From contig NZ_CP079946.1 in assembly GCF_019968905.1 (NCBI RefSeq), forward strand, positions 2,976,001 to 3,040,000: DNA of 64,000 nucleotides, in the 5' to 3' direction. The stretch's first letter is position 1. Each line of letters begins with the position of its first letter. A program made the translations under genes and the position numbers. Below are positions 32,160 to 42,139 of this stretch, piece after piece. Source of the DNA: Corallococcus sp. EGB (GTDB lineage: Bacteria; Myxococcota; Myxococcia; Myxococcales; Myxococcaceae). The notes under the pieces were generated by a model. That model searched no databases and was not told the origin of the DNA. It saw only the letters and a program-made list of their open reading frames with translations.

Positions 32160-34046
32160 TCAGGAGGCCGGGGCGTCCGGGTCGTTCACCGGGACGCCCG
32201 CCAGGCGCAGGACCCGCAGCGCGTTGGTGGTGTCCACCACCCCCTGCCGGAGCCGGTAGTCGAACACCATCTTCCCGTCCTCCAGGTGGTCGCGGAAGTG
32301 GACGTTCACCACGCGCGAGCCCGGCTCGTCCGCGAGCACCGCCAGCGACAAGTCATGCGTCGTCACCGCGCCGCACGCGCCGGAGGCGAGCAGCAGCCGC
32401 AGCACCTCACGCGACGCAATCTGGCGCTCGCGGGTGTTGGTGCCCAGCAGGATTTCGTCCAGGAGGAAGAGGGCCTGGCCCTTCGCGGCCGCCGCCGCGT
32501 CCAGCACCAACTTCAGCCGCAGCACCTCCGCGTGGAAGTACGACACGCCGCGCTCCAGCGAGTCCTTCACGCGCATGCTGGTGAGCACCTGCACCGGGGA
32601 CAGGCGGAACGACGCCGCGGACACCGGCGCGCCCGCCAGCGCCAGCACCACGTTCGCGCCCAGGGCGCGCATCAGCGTCGTCTTGCCGCTCATGTTGGAG
32701 CCGGTGATGAGGAGCGCGTGACGCGGGCCGGGCAGCGACACGTCGTTGGGCACGGGCGCGTCCAGCAGCGGATGTCCCAGCGCCGTGGCCATCACGCTCG
32801 GGCCCTCGGGCTGCAGCTCGGGCCACGTGAAGGCGGGCCGGTCATGGGCCAGGCCTCCCAGGCAGCAGAGGGCCTCCAGCTCCGCCAGGCCTTCGAACCA
32901 CTGGCGCACGTCGCGGCCGTGCGCGGCGCGCCAGTTCTCCAGCGCGAAGAGGGCGTGGATGTCCCAGAGCGTGAGCCAGTGCACCAGGGGGTGGAACTGG
33001 TGCCGCTTGAACTCGATGAGCGAGTACAGCCGGCTGAAGCGCTGGAACAGCACGGATACAGGAGGCCCGCCCTTCGCCTGCAGGCCGGACTGAATCTCCT
33101 TCAGGCGAGGATGCTGGAAGGTCTGCTTCTCCACGCGCTCGAAGAGGGACGCGTAGCGCACGAAGCCGCGCTCACCGCGCTCCACGGCTTCGTCCATCTG
33201 GCGCAGCGTGCGCCGCGTGGCCATCGCGATGCCCAGCTGCGCGAGCAACCCCACCCAGACGAAGCTTTCGGGAATCACGCCGACAGTGCCCAGGATGAAG
33301 AGCGTGAGCGTCACCAGCGGCAGCAGGATGGCCAGGGGGCGCGACCAGCGGATGGCGTCCAGGGAGGGGCCGGCCTCCGCCCACTGGATGAAGAGGGCAG
33401 GGTCCGCCTTGTCCTTCGCCACCACACGGGCGTCCACGCAGAGCTCCTGGCGGAAGCCCACCTGCGGGGCCAGTTCGCGCGCGGCGCCTTGCCGGGTCAC
33501 CACCGTCTCCGCCGTCGCGGGCGCGGACAGCCAGGCCGCCAGCCGCTCCTCGCCCGCGCGCGTCGCAGTCTCGTTGATGAGCTGGAAGAGGCTGCCCTGG
33601 CCAAAGACATCCAGGTCCGTGGCGTAGAGGTGGTTGGGGGAGAGGAACCGCTCACCCGTGTCCGTGAAGGAGTGCCAGCCGCCCTCCAGCCGCGCCAGGC
33701 CGCGCTCATTGAGGAGGACGAAGAGGCGCGCGCGCTGCTCCTTGAGGAACACCTGGTGGTGCAGCACCGCCAGGAGGCCATACACCGCGAGCGCCCCCGC
33801 CGCGGCCCACCACCAGGGCTTGGGCAGCCGCCCCATCAACGTCAGCGCGGCCACCACCAGCGCCGCCACGAAGGCCACGGTGCGCAGGTTGGCGTACCTC
33901 GCGCTGACGCGGTCCAGCTCCGCCAGGTCCGCCTGGGCGGCGGCGCGGCGGTCGGTGTACGTGCGATGGGGGCTCTGGGACTCGGTCGGGACGGGCAAGA
34001 TGGCCGCGCATGCTGTGCGGCCCCCCGCCCGAGGGCAAGCACCCAA
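32160..34046 (-). CDS. MutS-family ATPase with membrane-spanning N-terminal half
   Basis: The C-terminal third is a MutS-type ATPase: Walker A GSNMSGKTT, Walker B LFLLDEILLGTNTRER, the TTHD switch and the N-terminal lever region. The mismatch-recognition and connector domains of true MutS are absent. Instead the N-terminal part has four hydrophobic segments in two pairs (around LRTVAFVAALVVAALTL and the segment after it, then LAILLPLVTLTLFILG and its neighbour). The protein is therefore probably membrane-anchored and not a classic mismatch-repair protein. Its role is unknown. The longest frame starts at a TTG (34046). A second TTG at 33998 is equally possible, and neither has a convincing ribosome-binding site. 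It is divergent from the next gene. Confidence 0.85.
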   Translation of the reverse strand: MGACPRAGGRTACAAILPVPTESQSPHRTYTDRRAAAQADLAELDRVSARYANLRTVAFVAALVVAALTLMGRLPKPWWWAAAGALAVYGLLAVLHHQVFLKEQRARLFVLLNERGLARLEGGWHSFTDTGERFLSPNHLYATDLDVFGQGSLFQLINETATRAGEERLAAWLSAPATAETVVTRQGAARELAPQVGFRQELCVDARVVAKDKADPALFIQWAEAGPSLDAIRWSRPLAILLPLVTLTLFILGTVGVIPESFVWVGLLAQLGIAMATRRTLRQMDEAVERGERGFVRYASLFERVEKQTFQHPRLKEIQSGLQAKGGPPVSVLFQRFSRLYSLIEFKRHQFHPLVHWLTLWDIHALFALENWRAAHGRDVRQWFEGLAELEALCCLGGLAHDRPAFTWPELQPEGPSVMATALGHPLLDAPVPNDVSLPGPRHALLITGSNMSGKTTLMRALGANVVLALAGAPVSAASFRLSPVQVLTSMRVKDSLERGVSYFHAEVLRLKLVLDAAAAAKGQALFLLDEILLGTNTRERQIASREVLRLLLASGACGAVTTHDLSLAVLADEPGSRVVNVHFRDHLEDGKMVFDYRLRQGVVDTTNALRVLRLAGVPVNDPDAPAS

Positions 34047-34223
34047 CGCACCCCGTCACGCGTCAGGTGCCTGTCGACGACAACCGGGGGACGGACATTG
34101 CGAGGCACCCGTCATCCGGCGTCGCGAGGGCTCGCGATTGACTTTCCGTGGGCCCCCGCGATTTGAATGCGGCCCGTGAGGGACGGTCGGGCCGGCCGTG
34201 TCTCACCGAGGGGGCTTCACCCC

Positions 34224-35126
34224 ATGTCGTTACCCAAGGTCGTGCTGGGCGGAGGGCTCGTGTTGGGCCTGCTCGCCGCGCCCCCCGCCGACGCGCGCTT
34301 CGGCAAGCGCTCGGACTCCCGCGAAACATCGAAGCCCGTCCACGAGGCGACCGCCATCGGCTCGGACCGGAACGGCGATTCGAAGAAGGACGACGAGAAC
34401 AAGAACCGTTCGTCCAAGACGACGACCGTGTCCTCCACGGACGACGACTTCGAATTCAACTCGAGCGCCTCCGACGATGTCGCGGCTGTCATCCTGGGCG
34501 CGCTCTTCGAGCTGATGTTCCGGGGAATGGGTGAGGCCATCGGCAGCATGGGCACCCACCATGGCCACGACATCAACGCCGCGGACGCGCCGCCCGAACG
34601 CAACTCACTCCGGCACGCCGTGCCGCTCTCCGTCCGCCTGGGCCTGCTGGTGTCCCCCATCGAGGGCGGCACGGGCCTGGACTTCGACCTCGGCTGGGAC
34701 GCCCGGAGCTTTGGCATGGACCTGCGGATGTCGCGGCTGGTGGGGAAGAGAGACGTCCCGGCGTCCCCCGACACCCGCACCCTGGCGGAGATGCACGCGA
34801 CGTACTCCCCCCTCGTCCGGGAGGAGGTCCGCCTGCGCCTGGAAGCAGGCGTCACCACCCTGGACGCGCCCGGGCGCCTCTACGTGGCCCCCAGCCTGGG
34901 CGTGTCCGTGGATGCGTGCCTCCTGGGCCCCCTGGATGTGGAGGGGCGCCTGCAGATGACGCCCGGCCCCTACCAGCAGGTGGACGCGCGCGCGGGGCTC
35001 GCCCTGCACCTGGGCGGGCTCATGCTGCGCGGCGGCGTGCGCTACCTCCGCCTGGACTCCGAGGTGGCGCCGCTGGGGCTGGCCCTCGGCTTCGCCCCCG
35101 AGTTCGGCCTGGGCTTCGTGTTCTGA
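34224..35126 (+). CDS. Exported protein, probable outer-membrane beta-barrel
   Basis: This 300-residue protein of unknown function has a clear signal peptide (LPKVVLGGGLVLGLLAAPPADA, written here only as a description of residues 3-24) with a likely cut after ADA. A low-complexity polar region of Lys, Asp, Ser and Thr (about residues 30-80) follows. The second half alternates polar and hydrophobic residues (DLRMSRLV, EEVRLRLEAGV, VDARAGLALHLGG) and the chain ends in GLGFVF. A terminal Phe after alternating strands is typical of outer-membrane barrels. The ATG at 34224 has GAGGGGG upstream, and the frame also extends back to 34167. No family is recognised. Confidence 0.8.
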   Translation: MSLPKVVLGGGLVLGLLAAPPADARFGKRSDSRETSKPVHEATAIGSDRNGDSKKDDENKNRSSKTTTVSSTDDDFEFNSSASDDVAAVILGALFELMFRGMGEAIGSMGTHHGHDINAADAPPERNSLRHAVPLSVRLGLLVSPIEGGTGLDFDLGWDARSFGMDLRMSRLVGKRDVPASPDTRTLAEMHATYSPLVREEVRLRLEAGVTTLDAPGRLYVAPSLGVSVDACLLGPLDVEGRLQMTPGPYQQVDARAGLALHLGGLMLRGGVRYLRLDSEVAPLGLALGFAPEFGLGFVF

Positions 35127-35192
35127 ACGCCAGGCCCTGAAGACACCACGGGCCCGGCCGCGGATGCTCTCGCGGACAGGCCCGTTGGACGT

Positions 35193-35216
35193 CACGGTCC
35201 CTTCAAGAGGGACGTG
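35193..35216 (-). terminator. Hairpin at the 3' end of mrpC
   Basis: GTCCCT (35197-35202), a 5-base loop and AGGGAC (35208-35213) form a perfect stem just beyond the mrpC stop. Outer CAC/GTG bases add to the stem with one bulge. A longer ACGGGCC/GGCCCGT pair lies further on at 35148-35185. No T-run is present. Confidence 0.45.
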
Positions 35217-35221
35217 GGCGA

Positions 35222-35968
35222 CTACTTCTCCTTGGAGGCCAGCTTGCGCAGGGCCTTCTGGTCGCGCACGCAGAGGATGCGGCCGACGTTGCCGAGCACG
35301 CCCTCGCGCTTCATCTCGTTGATGAGCGTGGACACGAAGGAGCGCGAGGCGCCCACCAGGTCCGCCAGGTCCTGCTGGGTGATGCCGCGCAGGTCCGTCT
35401 CACCGCCGTGCGGGCAGCGCTCGCCGTGCGCCTCCACCAGCGTGAGCAGGGTGTCCGCCAGCCGCGCCGGCACCTCCTTGAAGGTCAGGCCCAGGACGCG
35501 CTTGCGCAGCGAGCGCACGCGGTCCGCGTAGGCGCGCACCACGTCCACCGCCAGGGCCGGACGGGCCTCCAGCTGCGCGCGGAAGTCGCGGCCCTCGATG
35601 CTCCACACCTCGGCCTCGCCCGCCGCCACGGCCATCTCCTCGATGGGCGTGCCCTCGGGGCGGAACAGCTCGCCGAACAGGTCGCCCGGGCGGAGGATGG
35701 ACACCACCGAGCGGGTGCTGTTCTTCCCAATGCGCATCAGGCGCACGCGGCCGGACTTCAGCAGGTACACGCGGTCCGACGTGTCACCGGGGCGGTAGAT
35801 GGTCGAGTTGTGCGGGAAGGACTCGACCTTGAAGTACCCCTTGAAGTCGATGGCCTCCTGGCCGGGGACCAGCTTGTTCGCGGTCACCATCATCCCGGAC
35901 GACGTCGCCTGCAGGGGCGCCACGACGTTGGAACCGATGGGGCCGAGGGGGCGGTTGAAGCCGTGCAT
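35222..35968 (-). CDS. mrpC: CRP/FNR-family developmental regulator MrpC
   Basis: At 248 residues, the length and sequence match MrpC of Myxococcus xanthus as I know it. An N-terminal leader comes first, then a cyclic-nucleotide-binding-type beta-barrel (about residues 45-165, with IYRPGDTSDRVYLLKSGRVRL and LRPGDLFGEL), then a winged-helix DNA-binding domain with GITQQDLADLVGASRSFVS. MrpC is a central activator of the fruiting-body programme, upstream of fruA, and represses its own gene. The neighbours support the call: mrpB and mrpA lie directly upstream in the same order as in M. xanthus. The 265-base region before the gene contains a sigma-54 promoter and palindromes, consistent with activation by MrpB. 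Confidence 0.95.
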   Translation of the reverse strand: MHGFNRPLGPIGSNVVAPLQATSSGMMVTANKLVPGQEAIDFKGYFKVESFPHNSTIYRPGDTSDRVYLLKSGRVRLMRIGKNSTRSVVSILRPGDLFGELFRPEGTPIEEMAVAAGEAEVWSIEGRDFRAQLEARPALAVDVVRAYADRVRSLRKRVLGLTFKEVPARLADTLLTLVEAHGERCPHGGETDLRGITQQDLADLVGASRSFVSTLINEMKREGVLGNVGRILCVRDQKALRKLASKEK

Positions 35969-36040
35969 GGGAGTCTCCTGGAAAGACAGAAAGGGATGGG
36001 GAAGGTCGGTCGCTGCTGCTGCTGCGGACGGACCTTGCCC

Positions 36041-36060
36041 TTTCCAAGAGGCGTGCCACG
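36041..36060 (-). promoter_or_regulatory. Sigma-54 promoter of mrpC
   Basis: On the minus strand the sequence reads CGTGGCACGC (36060-36051), three bases, then TTGGAAA (36047-36041). This is close to the -24/-12 consensus TGGCACG-N4-TTGCW, with one deviation (GG for GC at -12). Transcription would start near 36030, roughly 60 bases before the mrpC ATG. The upstream neighbour mrpB encodes a sigma-54 activator. Confidence 0.8.
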
Positions 36061-36140
36061 GGCACTTGAAGTATTCCCGGGGGAACAGTTCGAGGAATGA
36101 CGGGTACTTAGCGCTACACCTTCATTCCACACCCCGAACT

Positions 36141-36199
36141 GTGTCCAAAACCTGAAACAGAACGTTCAAACAGTCTGATCAGTTTGAACGAAACGTTCA
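36141..36199. promoter_or_regulatory. Nested palindromes upstream of mrpC (candidate MrpB and MrpC sites)
   Basis: Three elements overlap here, about 80-140 bases upstream of the sigma-54 promoter. GTGTC-N8-GAAAC (36141-36158) is one base from the published MrpC-type box GTGTC-N8-GACAC. CGTTCAAAC-N10-GTTTGAACG (36163-36190) is a perfect inverted repeat with 9-base arms. GAACG-AAA-CGTTC (36186-36198) overlaps its right arm. The position fits an enhancer site for the activator MrpB, with MrpC competing for overlapping DNA in negative autoregulation. Confidence 0.65.
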
Positions 36200-36233
36200 A
36201 CAGCCACACCGGTTTGTCGGGGCTGGGACACTG

Positions 36234-37694
<1,461 letters not shown>

Positions 37695-37701
37695 GGGGTC
37701 C

Positions 37702-38688
37702 TCAGGCGGCGAACGTCAGCGTGAACACCATCCCCGGTTCGGCGCTCCCCTGGGCCGCCACGTCGCCCCCCACGCCCGTCATCACCCGCCGCAGGGCGGC
37801 CAGGGACAGCCCCGCGCCCCGCGCCAGGCGCGAGCCGAAGGGGTCGAACAGCGTGCCCCGCTCCTCCGGGGGCAGGGCCGCGGCGGGATCATCCAGGATG
37901 AGGCTGACGTGGCCGGGGGCCGCCTGGCGCAGCGTCACCTGGACGCGGCCCTCCTCTGGCAGGCCCATGGCCACGTTGAGCAGGACTTGAGCGAGCACGG
38001 GTCTCAACCGGTTGGGATCCACCCGCACGCGGGGCAGGTCCGCCTCTTCCTTCACATCCACCTCGATGCGGCGCTCGGCCAGTTCCGGGGCCACCATGGC
38101 GGTCGCCTCCTGGACGACCGAGCGCAGGGGGTGGGCGTCCAGGTTCGCGGCGCTCTCGCGGCCGTACTCGGACAGGAGCCACAGCATGCGCTCCATGGTC
38201 CGGATTTCGCGGTTGGCGATGGTGAGCCGCCGCTTGTCCCGGTCCGAGAGGCCGGTGTTCCGGGCCAGCGTCTGCACGGCCATCTTCACCGACGACAGCG
38301 GGTTGCGGATTTCGTGGCTCAGTGACGAGGACAGCTTGGAGATCTGCACCGGCGGGGCGCCCTCCAGCACGGCGCCCAGGTCGAGCACGCCCGCGGAGGC
38401 CTCTTCCCCGTCCATGCCCAGCACGAGCCGCAGGTGCGTGGGGGGCGGGTTGCCGGTGGAGCCATGTGGCGGGAGGGTGACGAACTCCACCGCGCGGCGA
38501 TCCTCGCGTGCGCGGGCATCCAGCTCCCGCGCGCGCTCCTGCGGAATCCCCAGCGCGGTGTGCAGGGACATGCCCACGAGCGCCTTGGCATCGCGGCGCA
38601 GCACCGGGGCGCAATCACCTTCCGCGCGTGTCACACGCAGGTGGGGGGACCAGGCGAGCTGAGCGGCTTGCAGGAGATGGGCGTTCAT
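37702..38688 (-). CDS. mrpA: Histidine kinase MrpA (cytosolic, degenerate ATP site)
   Basis: This 328-residue protein has a poorly conserved N-terminal sensing region (residues 1-110) and a HisKA domain with SSLSHEIRNPLSS (His125). The C-terminal ATPase-like domain is degenerate: the N-box reads LLNVAMG, without the second Asn, and the G1 region reads LDDPAAALPPEE, without the DxGxG glycines. No membrane segment is visible. In M. xanthus MrpA partners MrpB and is thought to act mainly as a phosphatase, which fits a weak kinase site. I chose the ATG at 38688. The frame runs on to a GTG at 38742, but that would overlap the divergent gene starting at 38732. Confidence 0.9.
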   Translation of the reverse strand: MNAHLLQAAQLAWSPHLRVTRAEGDCAPVLRRDAKALVGMSLHTALGIPQERARELDARAREDRRAVEFVTLPPHGSTGNPPPTHLRLVLGMDGEEASAGVLDLGAVLEGAPPVQISKLSSSLSHEIRNPLSSVKMAVQTLARNTGLSDRDKRRLTIANREIRTMERMLWLLSEYGRESAANLDAHPLRSVVQEATAMVAPELAERRIEVDVKEEADLPRVRVDPNRLRPVLAQVLLNVAMGLPEEGRVQVTLRQAAPGHVSLILDDPAAALPPEERGTLFDPFGSRLARGAGLSLAALRRVMTGVGGDVAAQGSAEPGMVFTLTFAA

Positions 38689-38731
38689 TGGTGGACCTGA
38701 AACATACCGGCTAACGTCGAGTGCTGTCCCT

Positions 38732-41614
38732 ATGACCCTCACTCCACGTCCTCCGAAGAACCTTGTGGCCGCCCTTCTGTTCCTGTCCGGGGCGACCGCG
38801 CTCGTCTACGAGCTGGTCTGGTCCAAATACCTGGGGAACGTGCTGGGCAACAGCGGTCAGGCGCACGCCGTCGTGCTGGCTACGTTCATGGGGGGCCTGG
38901 CGCTGGGGGCGTTTGTCTTCGGGCGGACAGCGGACCGGGTGAAGAGTCCGTTGGCGCTCTACGGCGTGCTGGAACTGGGCGTGGGGTTGTACGCGCTGGC
39001 GTTCCCCTACGTCCTGGGCGCGCTGGAGCACCTGTGGCTGGCCCTGGCGCCGCACGTGCCGGAGGGCCTGCGGGTGGCCCCGCGCCTGCTCGTGTCGTCG
39101 CTGTCGCTGGTGGTGCCCACGCTGCTCATGGGCGGCACGCTGCCGGCGTTGGTGCGCCACTTCGCGGCGAGCCTCGCGGGGGTGCGCAAGGAGCTGGCGC
39201 GGCTGTATGCCATCAACAGCCTGGGGGCGGCGGTGGGCGTGTATGTGGCGGGCACGCGGCTGGTGCCGCTGGTGGGCCTGTCCGCGTCCGCGCAGATCGC
39301 CGCCGGGCTGAATGTGTTCCTCGCACTGGCGGCGCTGGCGCTGGCCCGGCAGCATCCACCGGCGGTGGTGGTGGGGGCGGCGCCAGCGGCGGAGGACGTG
39401 GCCTATCCCCGGCGGGCGGTGCGGGCGGCGCTCATCGGCGTGATGCTGTCCGGCTTCACGTCCATGCTGTACCAGGTGACGTGGATCCGCCTGCTGTCCA
39501 TCGTGCTGGGGGCGTCCACGTATGCCTTCACGCTGATCCTGACGGCGTTCATCCTGGGCATCGGTCTGGGCAGCTTCTGGCTGATGACGCGCAAGGAGGG
39601 CGGGGACTCGCTGAAGCTGTATGGCTGGACGCAGGTGGGGCTGGTGGTGAGCCTCTGCGTGGCGCTGCCCCTGTACGTGCGGCTGCCGCACCTGTTCCGC
39701 TGGTCCGAGTGGATGCTCACGCGCGCGGTGGAGACGTGGCCCATCTTCCAGGGCATCACCTTCGCCTTCTGCTGCGCGGTGCTGCTGGTGCCCACCTTCA
39801 TCATGGGCGCGGCGTTCCCGGCGGCGGCGCGCGTGGCCACGGCGAAGGTATCCGAGGTGGGGCGCGAGTTGGGCGGCGTCTACCTGTGGAACACGGCGGG
39901 CACGCTGTCCGGCTCCGTGCTGGGCGGGCTGGTGCTGATGCCCTTCTGGGGCATGCAGGGCAACTTCATCGCGGGGGCGGTGGCGAACCTGGTGGCTGCG
40001 GGCCTGGCGTTCCACGCGCTGTCCACGCCGAAGGAAGGGGAGGGCGCGAGTGAGGTCCCCGCATGGCGGGTGTTCGCGCCGGTGGGGGGGGCGGCGGTGC
40101 TGGCGGTGGTGGTGCTGGGCAGCCTGCAGGGCTGGCCGCAGCGGCTGTCCAGCATCGCGGCGATGCGCGCCTACAAGAAGCCGCCGGAGAGCTACGCGAA
40201 GCTTGTGGAGAACACGGAGAAGTCCATCGTCCCCCACTTCTACGCGGACGACACCTTCGCGACGGTGATGGTGGGCGACCTGCCGAGCGAGAACCTCCGC
40301 TTCATGAAGATCAACGGCAAGACGGACGCGTCGAACGGGGGGGACATCGAGACGCAGGTGATGGCGGCCCACCTGGGCATGCTGTTGCACCCGCGCGACC
40401 CGAAGAACGTGCTGGTCATCGGTGCCGGCGCGGCCATCACCGCGGGCAGCCTGCTGGCGCACCCGGTGGAGCGCCTGGACATGGTGGAGATCTCCCCGGC
40501 GGTCATCGAGGCGGCGCGCCTGTTCAAGGCGGACAACCGCAACGCGGTGGATGATCCGCGCACGCATGTGCACATCGACGACGCGAAGACGTTCATGGCG
40601 TTGGCGCCCATCCGCTACGACCTCATTGTCAGCGTGCCGTCCAACCCCTGGGTGACGGGCGTGTCCGGCCTCTTCACGCGCGACTTCTTCCAGTTGGTGG
40701 ACAAGCACCTGACGGACGACGGCGTGATGGTGCAGTGGATCCACACCTACGAGAGCAACCGCGAGCTGGTGCGGCTGGTGATCCGCACACTGCAGGACAC
40801 CTTCCCGCACGCCACGACGTGGCTGGGGCCCGAGGATCTGGTGCTGGTGGCAAGCCGCAAGCCGCTGTCGTTCGACGCGGCGATGGTGGCCGCGCGCATG
40901 GCTCGGCCGGACGTGAAGGCGGATCTGGCCCGGGTGGACATCCACGACCTGTTCGGTCTGCTGTCCAAGCAGGTGCACACCGAGGCGGGCCAGAAGGACT
41001 TCGCGGGCGAGGGGCCCATCAACACGGATGACCACAACCTGCTGGAGTACGCGTCGCCGGTGGCCTTCTTCCTCGCGAACCTGGACGTGCGCGTGAAGGA
41101 CGAGCGCCGGTCGCCGGACAGCGGGCCGAGGCTGTTGCTACACGAGTACCTGCGCGATCATCCGCCCACTGCCGAGCAGGTCGCGGGGCTATACCGCAAC
41201 GTGCAGCGCTACCACTCGGAGAAGGATCCGATGGTCCGGGGGGTGGCGACGCTGTGGCGTTCGCTGGCGCCAGAGGACCCCGCCTCGGCACTCGCGCTGG
41301 GGCGGGCCGTGCTGGCGCAGGGGGACCTGAGCTTGGCGGCGTCGCTTCTGGAACCGGAGGTGGCGCGGGGCGGGCGTTCACCTGAGTTGGTGACGGAGTA
41401 CCTGAAGCTGGTGACGGCCCGGCTGTGGTCCTCGCGCACGGTATGGACACCGCTGACCGCGGAGGGCGCGCTGGCGGTGGGGCGGGAGGTGACGGCACGT
41501 CACAGCCAGGACACGAAGCTCCAGAATGCGTTCAAGGCCTTCTGCGAGGCCCTGGAACCGGACGCCTGTGGATCCACGCCCAAAACGCCGACCGCGGCGC
41601 CAGGCGGGCCCTGA
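38732..41614 (+). CDS. Polytopic membrane protein fused to spermidine-synthase-like domain
   Basis: This is a 960-residue fusion. Residues 1 to about 480 are hydrophobic with many transmembrane segments in two halves (LFLSGATALVYELVWSKYLG, then SGFTSMLYQVTWIRLLS), as in the fused MFS/spermidine synthase family. The soluble part (about 500-770) has a Rossmann methyltransferase-like fold with VLVIGAGAAITAGSL, VEISPAV and SVPSNPWVTGVSGLFT. The C-terminal 180 residues look helical and TPR-like. Whether the domain makes polyamines is uncertain, because catalytic residues of true aminopropyltransferases are not clearly kept. It is divergent from mrpA with only 43 bases between the starts, so the two promoters must overlap. 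Confidence 0.88.
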   Translation: MTLTPRPPKNLVAALLFLSGATALVYELVWSKYLGNVLGNSGQAHAVVLATFMGGLALGAFVFGRTADRVKSPLALYGVLELGVGLYALAFPYVLGALEHLWLALAPHVPEGLRVAPRLLVSSLSLVVPTLLMGGTLPALVRHFAASLAGVRKELARLYAINSLGAAVGVYVAGTRLVPLVGLSASAQIAAGLNVFLALAALALARQHPPAVVVGAAPAAEDVAYPRRAVRAALIGVMLSGFTSMLYQVTWIRLLSIVLGASTYAFTLILTAFILGIGLGSFWLMTRKEGGDSLKLYGWTQVGLVVSLCVALPLYVRLPHLFRWSEWMLTRAVETWPIFQGITFAFCCAVLLVPTFIMGAAFPAAARVATAKVSEVGRELGGVYLWNTAGTLSGSVLGGLVLMPFWGMQGNFIAGAVANLVAAGLAFHALSTPKEGEGASEVPAWRVFAPVGGAAVLAVVVLGSLQGWPQRLSSIAAMRAYKKPPESYAKLVENTEKSIVPHFYADDTFATVMVGDLPSENLRFMKINGKTDASNGGDIETQVMAAHLGMLLHPRDPKNVLVIGAGAAITAGSLLAHPVERLDMVEISPAVIEAARLFKADNRNAVDDPRTHVHIDDAKTFMALAPIRYDLIVSVPSNPWVTGVSGLFTRDFFQLVDKHLTDDGVMVQWIHTYESNRELVRLVIRTLQDTFPHATTWLGPEDLVLVASRKPLSFDAAMVAARMARPDVKADLARVDIHDLFGLLSKQVHTEAGQKDFAGEGPINTDDHNLLEYASPVAFFLANLDVRVKDERRSPDSGPRLLLHEYLRDHPPTAEQVAGLYRNVQRYHSEKDPMVRGVATLWRSLAPEDPASALALGRAVLAQGDLSLAASLLEPEVARGGRSPELVTEYLKLVTARLWSSRTVWTPLTAEGALAVGREVTARHSQDTKLQNAFKAFCEALEPDACGSTPKTPTAAPGGP

Positions 41615-41787
41615 AAACAGGGGGATGATGCCTTGAGAGGTTCCAGACCCGCGATATTCCTTGATCCAACCCCCCATCCTCCCGATGACGGATGGAGGCG
41701 CTTGCCCGCCCGTTGTACCGTCTGTATCGACCCTGACTTCCCGCAGGGTGTGTCTCTCCACCGCTGCAACGACCCCCGGAGTTTTCC

Positions 41788-42054
41788 ATGAACGCGATCG
41801 CGAAGGCACCCAAGAAGCAGTTCCGCAAGAACCGTGGTCAGGGCATGACCGAGTACATCATCATCGTGGCCCTCATCGCGATCGCCGCCATCGGCGTGAT
41901 CACCCTGTTCGGTGACAACATCCGCAAGCTGTTCGGCGCCTCCGCCGCGGCGCTGGCCGGTGAGGACAACGTGAAGAACGACGGTCAGCAGGCCGGCGAC
42001 GAGCTGAAGAAGAAGACGATGAAGAACTTCGGCCAGAACAACACCTACAACTGA
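41788..42054 (+). CDS. Flp/type IVb pilin-like protein
   Basis: This is an 88-residue protein. A basic N-terminus ends in Gly-Gln-Gly, followed by MTEYIIIVALIAIAAIGVI, a hydrophobic helix with the Glu at position +5 or so after a prepilin-peptidase-type cleavage site, as in Flp pilins. The rest is polar with a Lys-rich tail. GGAG precedes the ATG. A weak promoter can be read upstream (TTGCCC at 41702, 17-base spacer, TATCGA). No tad assembly genes lie nearby, so assembly functions must be encoded elsewhere. A strong terminator follows, so the gene is monocistronic and possibly highly expressed. Confidence 0.85.
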   Translation: MNAIAKAPKKQFRKNRGQGMTEYIIIVALIAIAAIGVITLFGDNIRKLFGASAAALAGEDNVKNDGQQAGDELKKKTMKNFGQNNTYN

Positions 42055-42072
42055 GCCACCCCAGTTGTGTGG

Positions 42073-42116
42073 AAATGGCAGGTCCCTCCACCTGGAAGGG
42101 CCTGCCATTTTTCTTT
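42073..42116 (+). terminator. Rho-independent terminator of the pilin gene
   Basis: AAATGGCAGG (42073-42082) pairs perfectly with CCTGCCATTT (42101-42110), followed by TTCTTT. The A-rich left flank also makes it usable for the convergent gene on the other strand. Confidence 0.85.
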
Positions 42117-42139
42117 GCGGGGTGTGTGACTCCCGCGGC

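Noticed and set aside
38711..41035. Minus-strand frame of 774 codons opposite the spermidine-synthase-like gene
   Set aside because: Its composition is a codon shadow, with no plausible start site or domain, and the plus strand encodes a recognisable protein.
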